DNA from: Bacteroidota bacterium
Lineage (GTDB): Bacteria > Bacteroidota > Bacteroidia > AKYH767-A > OLB10
NCBI GenBank assembly: GCA_963169675.1
Contig: CAUJFJ010000040.1
Coordinates: forward strand, 1 to 35,712
Direction: 5' to 3'
DNA length: 35,712 nt
The position numbers and the translations under genes were made by a program. Each line of letters starts with the position of its first letter. Positions within the stretch are counted from its first letter, which is position 1. Below the pieces are notes generated by a model. It was not told where the DNA came from and made no database searches. It was given only the letters and a program-made list of their open reading frames with translations. This document shows positions 15,921 to 25,164 of this stretch, in pieces.

Positions 15921-16679
15921 ATGAAAATATTCCATAAACTTTTAATTGCTGCAAACCTATTGGTGTTGCCATACTGTGCTTTTTCGCAGAGCAACCCCTA
16001 TGAATATGAGGAAGAAAAGCCTGTTTTACTAAAGAACGAATTTGTTTTCGGAGTGAATATTCATACCAGTGGATGGGGCTTTGATTTCCGCAAAGGCAAG
16101 AACCTCACTGCTGCAAAAAAGCGGATGTTTGAAGCTGAGATAGTAAACATGAAACATCCTAAGGAAGTACGGTCCGTAAATCCTTATTTTGATAATGCGA
16201 AGTCGTTTTTTTATGGAAAGCTGAATTCCGTGATTGTTATGCGGGCAGCAATCGGGCAGCAACAAATCCTGTTCGATAAATCAGAAAGAAGCGGTGTAGA
16301 AGTTCGGTTTAATTACACTGCCGGTTTATCTCTTGGACTTGCCAAGCCGGTATATCTGAATATCCTTTATCCGACGGCATTTGAAGGCGAATATGAAGTG
16401 GTTGTAGAGAAGTATAACCCTGAAAAACATTATGTTGACAATATTTACGGCCGTGCCCCATTTACAGAAGGAATCGGCGAAACCACTGTTTACCCGGGTG
16501 GATATGCCAAGTTAGGGCTGAGTTTTGAATATGGAGCCATGCACGACGATGTTAAAGCCATTGAAACGGGCATTACTGTGGATGCATATGCCAAAAAACT
16601 CCCAATAATGGCTGAAACTACCAACAATCAGTTTTTCTTTAATTTTTATATAAATATCCTTTACGGAAGAAAGTGGTAA
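15921..16679 (+). CDS. Putative outer-membrane beta-barrel protein, function unknown
   Basis: Secreted protein (252 aa from the chosen start) with a clear signal peptide ending CAFSQ (about 1-23) and an acidic mature start (NPYEYEEEK). The rest alternates hydrophobic and polar residues in short strands and ends in an aromatic-rich segment (FFFNFYINILYGRKW). Together these suggest a small outer-membrane barrel. I do not recognise a named family. Segments such as FGVNIHTSGWGFDFRKGKN and EGIGETTVYPGGYAKLGLSFEYG look constrained. Its promoter lies inside the longer open frame, which rules out the upstream ATG at 15858. Its TAA stop forms the first three bases of the lipA -7 box. Confidence 0.75.
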   Translation: MKIFHKLLIAANLLVLPYCAFSQSNPYEYEEEKPVLLKNEFVFGVNIHTSGWGFDFRKGKNLTAAKKRMFEAEIVNMKHPKEVRSVNPYFDNAKSFFYGKLNSVIVMRAAIGQQQILFDKSERSGVEVRFNYTAGLSLGLAKPVYLNILYPTAFEGEYEVVVEKYNPEKHYVDNIYGRAPFTEGIGETTVYPGGYAKLGLSFEYGAMHDDVKAIETGITVDAYAKKLPIMAETTNNQFFFNFYINILYGRKW

Positions 16680-16684
16680 TTTTG
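16677..16684 (+). promoter_or_regulatory. -7 promoter box before lipA
   Basis: TAATTTTG, a perfect TAnnTTTG match whose first three bases are the stop codon of the upstream gene. It lies 17 bases before the lipA ATG. No clear -33 TTTG is seen upstream, so lipA may also depend on readthrough. Confidence 0.4.
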
Positions 16685-16701
16685 CGTCCTGAACTAATTC
16701 T

Positions 16702-17577
16702 ATGTCGGACGAAACAACTATCAATTCAGAAGAATCTAAAACCCGGAAACCTTCCTGGCTGCGAGTCAAATTACCTGTTGGCGAAGCTTACCGGAATGTT
16801 CGCAATATAGTATCTGAGCAAAAACTGCATACGATCTGTGAAAGCGGCAATTGCCCCAATATGGGCGAATGCTGGGGTGCAGGAACCGCAACTTTCATGA
16901 TATTAGGTAATGTCTGCACCCGATCCTGTGGATTTTGTGCTGTTGCTACAGGAAGACCTTCTGCTGTGGATTTAAAAGAACCTCAAAGAGTCGCAGAATC
17001 TGTTAAAGCAATGGGTATTAAGCATTGCGTAATAACATCTGTAGATCGTGATGATCTGAAAGATGGTGGTGCTGCGGTTTGGGTGGAAACGATCCGGGCA
17101 ATCAGAGAACTTTCGCCTTCCACCACAATGGAGACCTTGATCCCTGACTTTCAGGGCATTTGGGAGAATCTAAATCTGTTAATTCTTGAAAAACCGGAAG
17201 TAATTTCCCATAATCTGGAAACGGTCAGACGACTTACCAAACAGGTCAGGATACAGGCAAAATACGATCGTAGTCTGGAAGTACTTGCAAGAATAGCTGC
17301 AGGAGGCGTCAGGGCTAAGTCTGGCATCATGCTTGGACTGGGAGAAAGTGAAAGTGAAGTGCTTGAATCCATGGAGGATCTTAGACGATCGAATGTGGAG
17401 ATTCTTACTTTGGGTCAATATTTACAGCCAACCCGCGAACATCTTCCGGTTGCAGAGTACATTCACCCCGACCAATTTGCCAAGTACAAAGAAGCAGGTT
17501 TAAAGATGGGTTTCAGATATGTCGAAAGTGGACCTTTAGTAAGGTCTTCTTACCATGCCGAGAAACATCTTTTTTGA
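16702..17577 (+). CDS. lipA: Lipoyl synthase
   Basis: Radical-SAM lipoyl synthase (291 aa) that inserts two sulfurs into protein-bound octanoyl groups to complete the lipoyl cofactor of 2-oxoacid dehydrogenases and the glycine cleavage system. The auxiliary-cluster cysteines are Cys46, Cys51 and Cys57 ([12 protein letters not shown]). The radical-SAM triplet is Cys72, Cys76 and Cys79 (CTRSCGFC). The C-terminal RSSYHA Ser, the fourth ligand of the auxiliary cluster, is also present. Length and motifs are canonical. The GAPDH gene follows after 43 bases on the same strand and may share its transcript. Confidence 0.97.
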   Translation: MSDETTINSEESKTRKPSWLRVKLPVGEAYRNVRNIVSEQKLHTICESGNCPNMGECWGAGTATFMILGNVCTRSCGFCAVATGRPSAVDLKEPQRVAESVKAMGIKHCVITSVDRDDLKDGGAAVWVETIRAIRELSPSTTMETLIPDFQGIWENLNLLILEKPEVISHNLETVRRLTKQVRIQAKYDRSLEVLARIAAGGVRAKSGIMLGLGESESEVLESMEDLRRSNVEILTLGQYLQPTREHLPVAEYIHPDQFAKYKEAGLKMGFRYVESGPLVRSSYHAEKHLF

Positions 17578-17590
17578 TGAAAATATTTAG

Positions 17591-18628
<1,038 letters not shown>

Positions 18629-18649
18629 TTTTACAAACTCGTTAAAATA

Positions 18650-18680
18650 ACAAAAGCCCCGCAAATTGCAGGGCTTTTGT
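18650..18680. terminator. Bidirectional terminator between gap and the T9SS type A protein gene
   Basis: Stem ACAAAAGCCC / GGGCTTTTGT (18650-18659 with 18671-18680) with a short inner GCA/TGC pairing. T runs on both strands allow it to end both convergent genes. Confidence 0.85.
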
Positions 18681-18696
18681 CGTTATTCTGTACTCA

Positions 18697-21387
18697 TTAT
18701 TTTTTAACAAAACGGTTCACTGATTTACCTAAGGATGATGTAATTTCAACTACATACATTCCTGAAGATAATCCGGTAACATCTAGTTCTGAATTTTTCT
18801 GACCATCTTCAACAGTCACCTGATGAATCATCATAGAACGGCCGGTTAAATCAAGAATTTCAATGCTAACATTTCCTGAAACATTTTTATCATGTGAAAT
18901 GATCAAACGATCTTTTGCAGGGTTTGGATAAACCGAAGTAAGATCATTGCGGGTATCAGGATTCTGTGTACGGCAATTGAAAATTACTCTCAATGCTGAT
19001 GCACTTGATGCACCACAATTGTTCACCGCGCGGCAAGTAACCTGTCCGTCTGTGCTTCCAAAATCAACAGTAATACTGTTAGTTCCTGCTCCTGAGGAAA
19101 TAACCGCTCCTGCAGGTACAGACCACTGATAAGAAGTAGCACCAACAACAGCATCAACATCGAATGCATTGCCTGTACTGTTAGCACATGCTGAAGCACT
19201 TCCGTGGATTGTGGTTGGTTTAGCTGGATAAGCCTGGATCAGACGTGCACGTGCAGGACTGTCACCACAGTTATTTTTAGCAACCACACTCACATTTCCT
19301 GAAACAAAGGCTGGACCAAAATCGATAGTTACTGAATTAGTTCCCTGACCGGCGCTTATTGAAGCTCCTGCAGGCACTGACCAAGTATAAAGAGTTGCTC
19401 CGGCTACATTGTTGATTGAATATACCTGACTTGAATTACATACATTGTATCCTGCTCCGCTAATTGCACCAGGTTGACTTGGAATACTTACAATAGATTT
19501 GCAACGAGGCTCAGTAGCTCCACAAATATTTTCTGCATTCACACAAACTTGTCCGCTTGTAAATGCTCCTGAGAAATCAAGAGTAGCAGCTTTAGTACCC
19601 TGGCCACCTGATACAGATGCACCTGCTGGAGCAAACCATGTATAGCTGGTAGCACCAATCACATCATTTACTTCAAACTGAACTGCATTTGAACCGGCAC
19701 ACGCAGATGCAGGTGCTATTGAAAACTGAGGAATCGAAACTGTTCTTCTCACCCAGGTAATTGTTGAATCACTTGTACCGCAGAAATTCGCAGCTCTTAC
19801 TTCAATAGTGTAACCTGAAGTTACAGAAGCACCGAAATCAACTACTGCGTTTACAGAACCTTGACCACCAACAATTGATGCTCCATTATATCCTGTCCAC
19901 ACATAAGTATCTGCATCAGGTACAGGAGCGATGAAGAAATTCTCACCGGCATAACCAGGACAAGCCACACTTAGACCTGTTACTAAACCTGGAGCAGCAG
20001 GAATTGCTCTCACAACTAAAGCTTCCGCAGCAGATGTAATAGGATCTGAACAGTTATTACTTACGATACAGTCGAAAGCACCTGCATCTGCAACTAATGC
20101 ATTCGATACAGTAAGAGTTGCAGTATTGGTACCTGAATATGTAGCATTATCAGAAAGTGGAGCACCATTTCTTCTCCATTGGTAATTGATTCCCAGACCA
20201 GGAGATACAACTGTAAATGTTGTACCTGTTCCATCACAGATTTCAGCATCAACAGGATTTGATGTAATTGTTACTTCTCCATCAACTCTTAATTTAGATT
20301 CAGCAGAAGATCCACAAGTATTATTTGCAACAACACGAACATAACCGTTATTCAGATTTGAATTAAAGAATACAGTTACTGTGTTTGTACCCTGTCCGCC
20401 GGTGATAGTACATCCAGCAGGAGGTGTCCATGTATAAGATGTTGCTCCTGCAACAGCTGGCACATTATAAGTTTGAGTTGAACCGCAAACACCGGAAACT
20501 GGTCCGATTGGATCAGCAGGATTTGAAAGTACAGAACGTGTGCTTAATGAACGGGCACTACTCGATCCACAAGCATTCTCATTCACAACATTTAATGATC
20601 CTGAAACATAACCTGCAGGGAAGGTAATATCTACCTGGTTTGACCCCTGGTTAGTGATGATAGATCCTACCGGAGCCGACCACTGATAGTTAGTGATGTT
20701 AGCAACTACCGGAGTTGAAAATGTATAGGTAGTATTCTCACAAGTTGTAATTGAACCTGTGATAGCTCCCGGCGTTACAGGATTATCCTCACTTAATGTT
20801 CTGTTCAAGGCAATACCGCTACCACATCCATTGTGAGCTACTATTGTAACTGTTCCAGAACTTGTAAATGTTCCATCATAGTCAATTGTAACTGATGTTG
20901 ATGTTGTATTATAAACACTTTGTCCATTTATAGTTGCACCGGTTGGAAGCGTCCATGTGTATGAAGCTGCTCTCAATGCAGGATTAATAGTGTTTGCAAT
21001 AGATGCTCCCGGACAAGCTTTGGTAACACCATTTAAAGTGTTAACAGCTCCCGGTGCTGAAGAAAATTTGGTAACAACTTTTGGTTGTGATGCTTCGATG
21101 CAACCTGCACCATCATCAACGGTTACTACATAGCTACCTGCTGTAGAAACAACAATGCTTTGAGATGTTGCTCCATTCGACCAATTGTATGCTGATCCAG
21201 CACTGGCTGTCAAAGTTACTGATCCACCTGTACACAGGTCGACTGAACCGGATGGTGTGATTGTAGGCACCGGGCATTGTGCCATCACTCCATTAAGACT
21301 AGCCAAAAGCCCGAAAGTTCCGATCATAAGAACAGCTTTCGAAGCCAAAGTTCTTGTCACTTTTTCGAGGTTGTTTGTTTTTGTCAT
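18697..21387 (-). CDS. Secreted multi-repeat protein with PKD-like domains and T9SS type A sorting domain
   Basis: Exported repeat protein (896 aa from the ATG at 21387; an upstream in-frame ATG at 21423 would add 12 polar residues). The signal peptide ends in GVMAQ (about 1-37). Order of modules: an Ig-like domain (about 38-110), three PKD-like repeats, a second Ig-like domain (with YQWRRNGAPL), four more PKD-like repeats, then a sorting domain (about 820-896) with YPNPAKDRL, LDLTGR and GMYVVEI. The repeats are about 80 residues and share the pattern GATxYxWxxPAGAxIxxGQGTNxVTVDF...ANNCG. The sorting domain predicts export by a type IX system and attachment or release at the cell surface. No enzyme domain is seen, so adhesion or a structural role is inferred. 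A hairpin shared with gap ends the transcript. Confidence 0.88.
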   Translation of the reverse strand: MTKTNNLEKVTRTLASKAVLMIGTFGLLASLNGVMAQCPVPTITPSGSVDLCTGGSVTLTASAGSAYNWSNGATSQSIVVSTAGSYVVTVDDGAGCIEASQPKVVTKFSSAPGAVNTLNGVTKACPGASIANTINPALRAASYTWTLPTGATINGQSVYNTTSTSVTIDYDGTFTSSGTVTIVAHNGCGSGIALNRTLSEDNPVTPGAITGSITTCENTTYTFSTPVVANITNYQWSAPVGSIITNQGSNQVDITFPAGYVSGSLNVVNENACGSSSARSLSTRSVLSNPADPIGPVSGVCGSTQTYNVPAVAGATSYTWTPPAGCTITGGQGTNTVTVFFNSNLNNGYVRVVANNTCGSSAESKLRVDGEVTITSNPVDAEICDGTGTTFTVVSPGLGINYQWRRNGAPLSDNATYSGTNTATLTVSNALVADAGAFDCIVSNNCSDPITSAAEALVVRAIPAAPGLVTGLSVACPGYAGENFFIAPVPDADTYVWTGYNGASIVGGQGSVNAVVDFGASVTSGYTIEVRAANFCGTSDSTITWVRRTVSIPQFSIAPASACAGSNAVQFEVNDVIGATSYTWFAPAGASVSGGQGTKAATLDFSGAFTSGQVCVNAENICGATEPRCKSIVSIPSQPGAISGAGYNVCNSSQVYSINNVAGATLYTWSVPAGASISAGQGTNSVTIDFGPAFVSGNVSVVAKNNCGDSPARARLIQAYPAKPTTIHGSASACANSTGNAFDVDAVVGATSYQWSVPAGAVISSGAGTNSITVDFGSTDGQVTCRAVNNCGASSASALRVIFNCRTQNPDTRNDLTSVYPNPAKDRLIISHDKNVSGNVSIEILDLTGRSMMIHQVTVEDGQKNSELDVTGLSSGMYVVEITSSLGKSVNRFVKK
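18980..21065 (-). repeat. Seven PKD-like repeats interrupted by one Ig-like module
   Basis: Units of about 240 bases encoding about 80-residue modules. Each has one Cys near the beginning (as in ACPG, VCNS or ACAG) and a CG dipeptide near the end (NNCG, NICG or NTCG). Copies have diverged at the DNA level, with the best conservation around the PAGA and GQGTN segments. Confidence 0.75.
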
Positions 21388-21447
21388 GTTGTTTGTTTTG
21401 TTTGTTTGAGTACATCCCCTCATACGAATTCACGAAAGAATGTTACT

Positions 21448-21475
21448 CAAAATAACAGCATTTTTTCGTAGCCAA
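21448..21475 (-). promoter_or_regulatory. Putative promoter of the T9SS type A protein gene
   Basis: On the minus strand, TTG (21473-21475), 17 bases, then TTATTTTG (21448-21455), one mismatch to TAnnTTTG. The predicted start near 21441 lies upstream of both candidate ATGs, so it does not decide between them. Confidence 0.35.
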
Positions 21476-21618
21476 TTGATTTTCAATCACAAAATCTTAC
21501 CAGTTATTAACATCATGTTAGTAAATAGAGTCGCAAATCCCAAAATATTGCATGTCATTGATAATCAATGTATTAATTACAACCAACTAAAAATCAATGC
21601 TTTTAAAGGCATCACTAT

Positions 21619-21771
21619 ATGAACAATTTTATGGCGATTCCTTACGGTTTAGAGCGCTTTGGAGAGGCCGATTTCCCAAAATTGATGATCAAAATCATTC
21701 CGTTTTATTCACAATATGATGTTCATTTCATGGTTAACAACCTGTGGAATGGCTCAACTAATTGTCACTAA
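21619..21771 (+). CDS. Possible 50-aa protein upstream of ftsK
   Basis: An open frame of 50 codons starting MNNFMAIPYGLERFGEADF and ending WNGSTNCH, 27 bases before the ftsK ATG. I do not recognise it. The composition is protein-like (no low-complexity runs), but a frame this long can occur by chance, and no good promoter or ribosome site is seen. It could equally be a leader peptide or nothing. Confidence 0.2.
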   Translation: MNNFMAIPYGLERFGEADFPKLMIKIIPFYSQYDVHFMVNNLWNGSTNCH

Positions 21772-21798
21772 ATTTACCTCTTCAACCATTTTCATCTC

Positions 21799-24426
21799 AT
21801 GGCACCAAAAGGAAACAGAGTACGGGAACCCAAAGTAACCGACGAACAGGATATTGAAATCGCAGAATTACCTCGCGAAAAAGAAAAGAAGAAAGAGAAG
21901 GAAAAACCGAAAAGGCGTCAAACCGAACCAGATGGTCCTTCAGCATCCCAAAAGTTTAAATTGGTGATGACAGATGAGCGATTGCATAAAATCACCGGAT
22001 TAGCACTGGTTCTTTTATCAGTTTTCATGTTGATCGCATTCACTTCATTTTTCTTTACGTGGACAGCCGATAACGACAAAGTAGCTGGCTCGTGGTGGGA
22101 TTTGCTTGCCACATCTTCTGTTAAAGTTGATAACTGGCTTGGAAAATTTGGTGCAATATTTTCGCACTTGATGATTCAAAAATGGTTTGGTGTTTCCGCT
22201 TTTGTTTTTGTTGTTGTTTCTTTTGTTGCTGGCTTTAAAATTTTGTTTAAAGTGGAATTACTTCCAATGATTAAAACATTGAAGTATTCATTCTTCGCAT
22301 TCTTTTTTGTTGCAGCAATACTGGGATACACATTGAGCTCGAATGGTAAATTATTATTTCTTGCCGGTTCACTTGGCTTTCAAATGAATTTATGGATGCA
22401 GTCCTTACTTGGTAGTGCAGGTACTGGATTGTTTCTTGCTTTTGCTGCATTATCTTTTGTGGTGGCTGTGTTTAATATTAGATTTAAACTTCCGGCATTC
22501 CTTCAAAAAAATGAACAAGCTTCCAAAGATGAAGTTGAAGATGCGCTTTTAGCTGTTGCAGATACTTCTTCCGGCAACAGACCAAAAGAAACCGTGGTAG
22601 CAGAAGTGCCTTCTGAAGATGTGTTTTCATTCGACGAATCTGATTTACAAAATGAAACAGTAGAACTCGAATTAAACACCCCCTCCCCTACCCCACCCGC
22701 TAAAATTTCAAATCCAGATGAAATTTTATTTGATGTGGAAGAAATGCCAGTTGCAGTTCCTGTTGCCAGCACAGAAATGGAAATCAATATTCCGGAACAA
22801 CCGGTTGCTGTTGTTTCAGATGAAGTACCTCTTTCTATCGAACCTCTTCCTGAAGGATCTGAAATTATTGCTGATGAAGAAGCAACTGCTGAAGTACTTG
22901 GCGAATATGATCCTACCTTGGATCTTTCTTCATATAAATTTCCAACTATTGAACTTCTCGAAAATTATACCAGCGCAAAAAGCACACAAAACCGTGAGGA
23001 ATTAAAAATTGAGCTGGAAGCAAATAAAAATAAAATCGTTGAAACTCTCGGTCATTATAATATCGCCATCGATAAAATAAAAGCAACCGTTGGTCCAACC
23101 GTTACGCTGTTTGAAATTATTCCTCAGGCCGGTGTCAGGATTTCAAAAATTAAAAATCTGGAAGACGATATCGCTTTGAGCCTTTCAGCTTTAGGTATCC
23201 GCATCATTGCGCCTATACCGGGAAAAGGAACCATTGGAATTGAAGTTCCGAATCAAAATCCGGAAGTTGTTTCCATGCGTTCTGTGATGGCATCCGAAAA
23301 ATTCATGAATTGCGAATATGATCTTCCAATTGGATTGGGAAGAACAATTTCGAATGAAATATTTGTTGCTGATCTAGCGAAAATGCCTCACTTGCTGATG
23401 GCAGGTGCTACTGGTCAGGGTAAATCGGTTGGTTTGAATGCGGTATTGGTTTCCCTGCTTTATAAAAAACATCCTTCGCAGGTGAAGTTTGTATTGGTGG
23501 ATCCTAAGAAAGTGGAGCTTACACTTTTCAAAACCATTGAACGTCACTTCCTGGCTAAACTTCCCGGTGAAGAAGATGCTATTATTACCGACACCAGAAA
23601 AGTGATCAATACGTTGAACTCCTTATGTATTGAAATGGATCAGCGTTACGAATTGCTTAAAAATGCACAGGTCAGAAATATTCGTGAATACAACGCCAAA
23701 TTTGTTGCCCGTCGCTTGAATCCAAATAACGGTCACCGATTCCTGCCATTTATTGTTTTGGTTATTGATGAGTTCGCCGATCTTATTATGACTGCAGGCA
23801 AGGAAGTGGAAACTCCAATTGCACGTCTGGCGCAACTTGCCCGGGCGATTGGTATTCACCTCATTATTGCGACACAAAGACCATCCGTTAATATTATTAC
23901 CGGAACAATCAAAGCCAATTTCCCCGCCAGAATGGCATTCCGGGTGACCTCTAAAATCGATTCCCGTACTATTCTCGATACCGGTGGTGCCGATCAGTTG
24001 ATTGGTCGTGGAGATATGCTCCTTTCTACCGGTGCCGACCTCATTCGTTTGCAATGTGCTTTTGTTGATACTCCTGAAGTGGACCGTATTACTGAATATA
24101 TTGGATCACAACGTGGTTATCCTGAGGCATTTATGCTTCCGGAATATGTTGGTGAAAATGAAGCTTCCGGAAGTTCCGACTACGATGCATCAGACCGTGA
24201 TCCACTGTTTGAAGAAGCTGCCCGAATGGTGGTTCAACACCAGCAAGGATCGGCTTCTCTGCTTCAAAGACGCCTCAAATTGGGATATAACCGGGCAGGA
24301 AGGCTGATCGATCAGCTTGAAGCTGCCGGAATCATAGGTCCGTTCGAAGGAAGTAAGGCCCGTGAGGTGAAAATTAAGGATCCAATGGCTTTGGAACAGT
24401 TTTTGAATGTGGCCCATAAGCCTTAA
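21799..24426 (+). CDS. ftsK: DNA translocase FtsK/SpoIIIE
   Basis: Septum-located DNA pump (875 aa) that moves chromosome ends apart during division and, by family, activates XerCD at dif. A charged cytoplasmic N-terminus (about 1-60, rich in Lys and Glu) precedes four membrane spans (about 70-235). An acidic linker with many Glu and Pro residues runs to about 370. The motor follows, with Walker A GATGQGKS (about 536-543) and Walker B VIDEFADLI (about 655-663). The C-terminal gamma winged helix that reads polar DNA signals is seen in LLQRRLKLGYNRAGRLIDQLE (about 815-835). The TAA stop is the beginning of the lolA -7 box. Confidence 0.96.
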   Translation: MAPKGNRVREPKVTDEQDIEIAELPREKEKKKEKEKPKRRQTEPDGPSASQKFKLVMTDERLHKITGLALVLLSVFMLIAFTSFFFTWTADNDKVAGSWWDLLATSSVKVDNWLGKFGAIFSHLMIQKWFGVSAFVFVVVSFVAGFKILFKVELLPMIKTLKYSFFAFFFVAAILGYTLSSNGKLLFLAGSLGFQMNLWMQSLLGSAGTGLFLAFAALSFVVAVFNIRFKLPAFLQKNEQASKDEVEDALLAVADTSSGNRPKETVVAEVPSEDVFSFDESDLQNETVELELNTPSPTPPAKISNPDEILFDVEEMPVAVPVASTEMEINIPEQPVAVVSDEVPLSIEPLPEGSEIIADEEATAEVLGEYDPTLDLSSYKFPTIELLENYTSAKSTQNREELKIELEANKNKIVETLGHYNIAIDKIKATVGPTVTLFEIIPQAGVRISKIKNLEDDIALSLSALGIRIIAPIPGKGTIGIEVPNQNPEVVSMRSVMASEKFMNCEYDLPIGLGRTISNEIFVADLAKMPHLLMAGATGQGKSVGLNAVLVSLLYKKHPSQVKFVLVDPKKVELTLFKTIERHFLAKLPGEEDAIITDTRKVINTLNSLCIEMDQRYELLKNAQVRNIREYNAKFVARRLNPNNGHRFLPFIVLVIDEFADLIMTAGKEVETPIARLAQLARAIGIHLIIATQRPSVNIITGTIKANFPARMAFRVTSKIDSRTILDTGGADQLIGRGDMLLSTGADLIRLQCAFVDTPEVDRITEYIGSQRGYPEAFMLPEYVGENEASGSSDYDASDRDPLFEEAARMVVQHQQGSASLLQRRLKLGYNRAGRLIDQLEAAGIIGPFEGSKAREVKIKDPMALEQFLNVAHKP

Positions 24427-24431
24427 TTTTG
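24402..24431 (+). promoter_or_regulatory. Promoter of lolA inside the ftsK 3' end
   Basis: TTTG at 24402-24405, 18 bases, then TAATTTTG at 24424-24431; both boxes match the Bacteroidota consensus. The ftsK stop codon TAA is the first half of the -7 box, and the lolA ATG at 24447 follows 15 bases later. Confidence 0.6.
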
Positions 24432-24446
24432 CATAAACTTATTTAA

Positions 24447-25103
24447 ATGAAATCATTGTCATTCGTAGTTGCCCTGATGGGCGCAGTTGCCTTTATTAAT
24501 CCTGTAGCAGCTCAGGGTCAGAAAGACCCAAAAGCACAGGAAATACTTAAAGGTGTTAGCGCCAAATACAAATCCATGAAGTCACTTTCTGCATCCTTCA
24601 AAGTAACCACCATGGATCAGAAAGCTAAAACTACCGACTCCCAAACCGGAACTCTTTTGGTGAAAGGTGAAAAATACAAACTTACTTTAAAAGGTCAGGA
24701 AGTTATTTCGGATTCTAAAACGGTATGGACTTACCTTAAAGAATCAAATGAAGTTCAGATAAATGATGTTGCTGAGAAATCTGATGCTATCTCCCCTACT
24801 TCCATTTTCACTATTTATGAAAAAGGATTTTCAACTAAATATATTGGTGATAAAAAAGAAGGAGCTATAACCTATCAGCAAATTGAACTGGTTCCTGACG
24901 ATCAGAAAAAAAATTACTTTAAAATTCAGATCTCTATCAACAAAACTGAAAAGGTAATTTCAAGTGCTAAAATTTTTGAAAAGAGCGGAACTAATTATGT
25001 TTATCTGATTGAGAAGTTTAAAGCAGATGCCGAAGCACCTGACGCCGCTTTCACATTCGATAAAGCAAAGCATCCGGGTGTTGAAGTTGTTGATCTCCGG
25101 TAA
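24447..25103 (+). CDS. lolA: Outer-membrane lipoprotein carrier protein LolA-like
   Basis: Periplasmic lipoprotein carrier of the LolA fold (218 aa), which by family shuttles lipoproteins from the inner-membrane LolCDE complex to the outer membrane. The signal peptide ends PVAAQ (about 1-23). The mature part begins with the typical helix DPKAQEILKGVSAKYKSMKSL, then the strands of a half-barrel, including TGTLLVKGEKYKL and SDSKTVWTYLKESNEV (about 90-107). Family membership is clear; transfer of lipoproteins by this copy is inferred. Linkage to ftsK is close, but it has a consensus promoter of its own. A two-way terminator follows. Confidence 0.88.
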   Translation: MKSLSFVVALMGAVAFINPVAAQGQKDPKAQEILKGVSAKYKSMKSLSASFKVTTMDQKAKTTDSQTGTLLVKGEKYKLTLKGQEVISDSKTVWTYLKESNEVQINDVAEKSDAISPTSIFTIYEKGFSTKYIGDKKEGAITYQQIELVPDDQKKNYFKIQISINKTEKVISSAKIFEKSGTNYVYLIEKFKADAEAPDAAFTFDKAKHPGVEVVDLR

Positions 25104-25115
25104 ATAAAACCAAAT

Positions 25116-25154
25116 AAAAAAAAGGGCTGAGGAAAATTCTTCAGCCCTTTTTTT
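25116..25154. terminator. Bidirectional terminator between lolA and the giant PKD gene
   Basis: Stem AAAGGGCTGA / TCAGCCCTTT (25121-25130 with 25141-25150), extended by A and T runs on either side, with the loop GGAAAATTCT. It serves both convergent genes. Confidence 0.9.
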
Positions 25155-25164
25155 ATTGTCAGGG

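Larger units (their letters stand above)
21388..21798. other. Long intergenic region between the T9SS type A gene and ftsK
   Basis: About 410 bases with divergent genes on either side. It contains a promoter candidate for the minus-strand gene, the palindrome CATTGAT-A-ATCAATG (21556-21570), other ATTGAT/ATCAAT boxes (21475, 21591) and a 50-codon open frame (21619-21771). Before ftsK there is TAAATTTA (21769-21776), one mismatch from a -7 box, without a clear -33 box. Confidence 0.5.

Noticed and set aside
15859-15994. Longer starts for osmC (15994) and the barrel gene (15858)
   Set aside because: Each extension runs through the divergent promoter and lacks conserved or leader-like residues.
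23623-24054. 143-codon frame on the minus strand inside ftsK
   Set aside because: It lies fully antisense to the conserved FtsK motor and shows no family motif.
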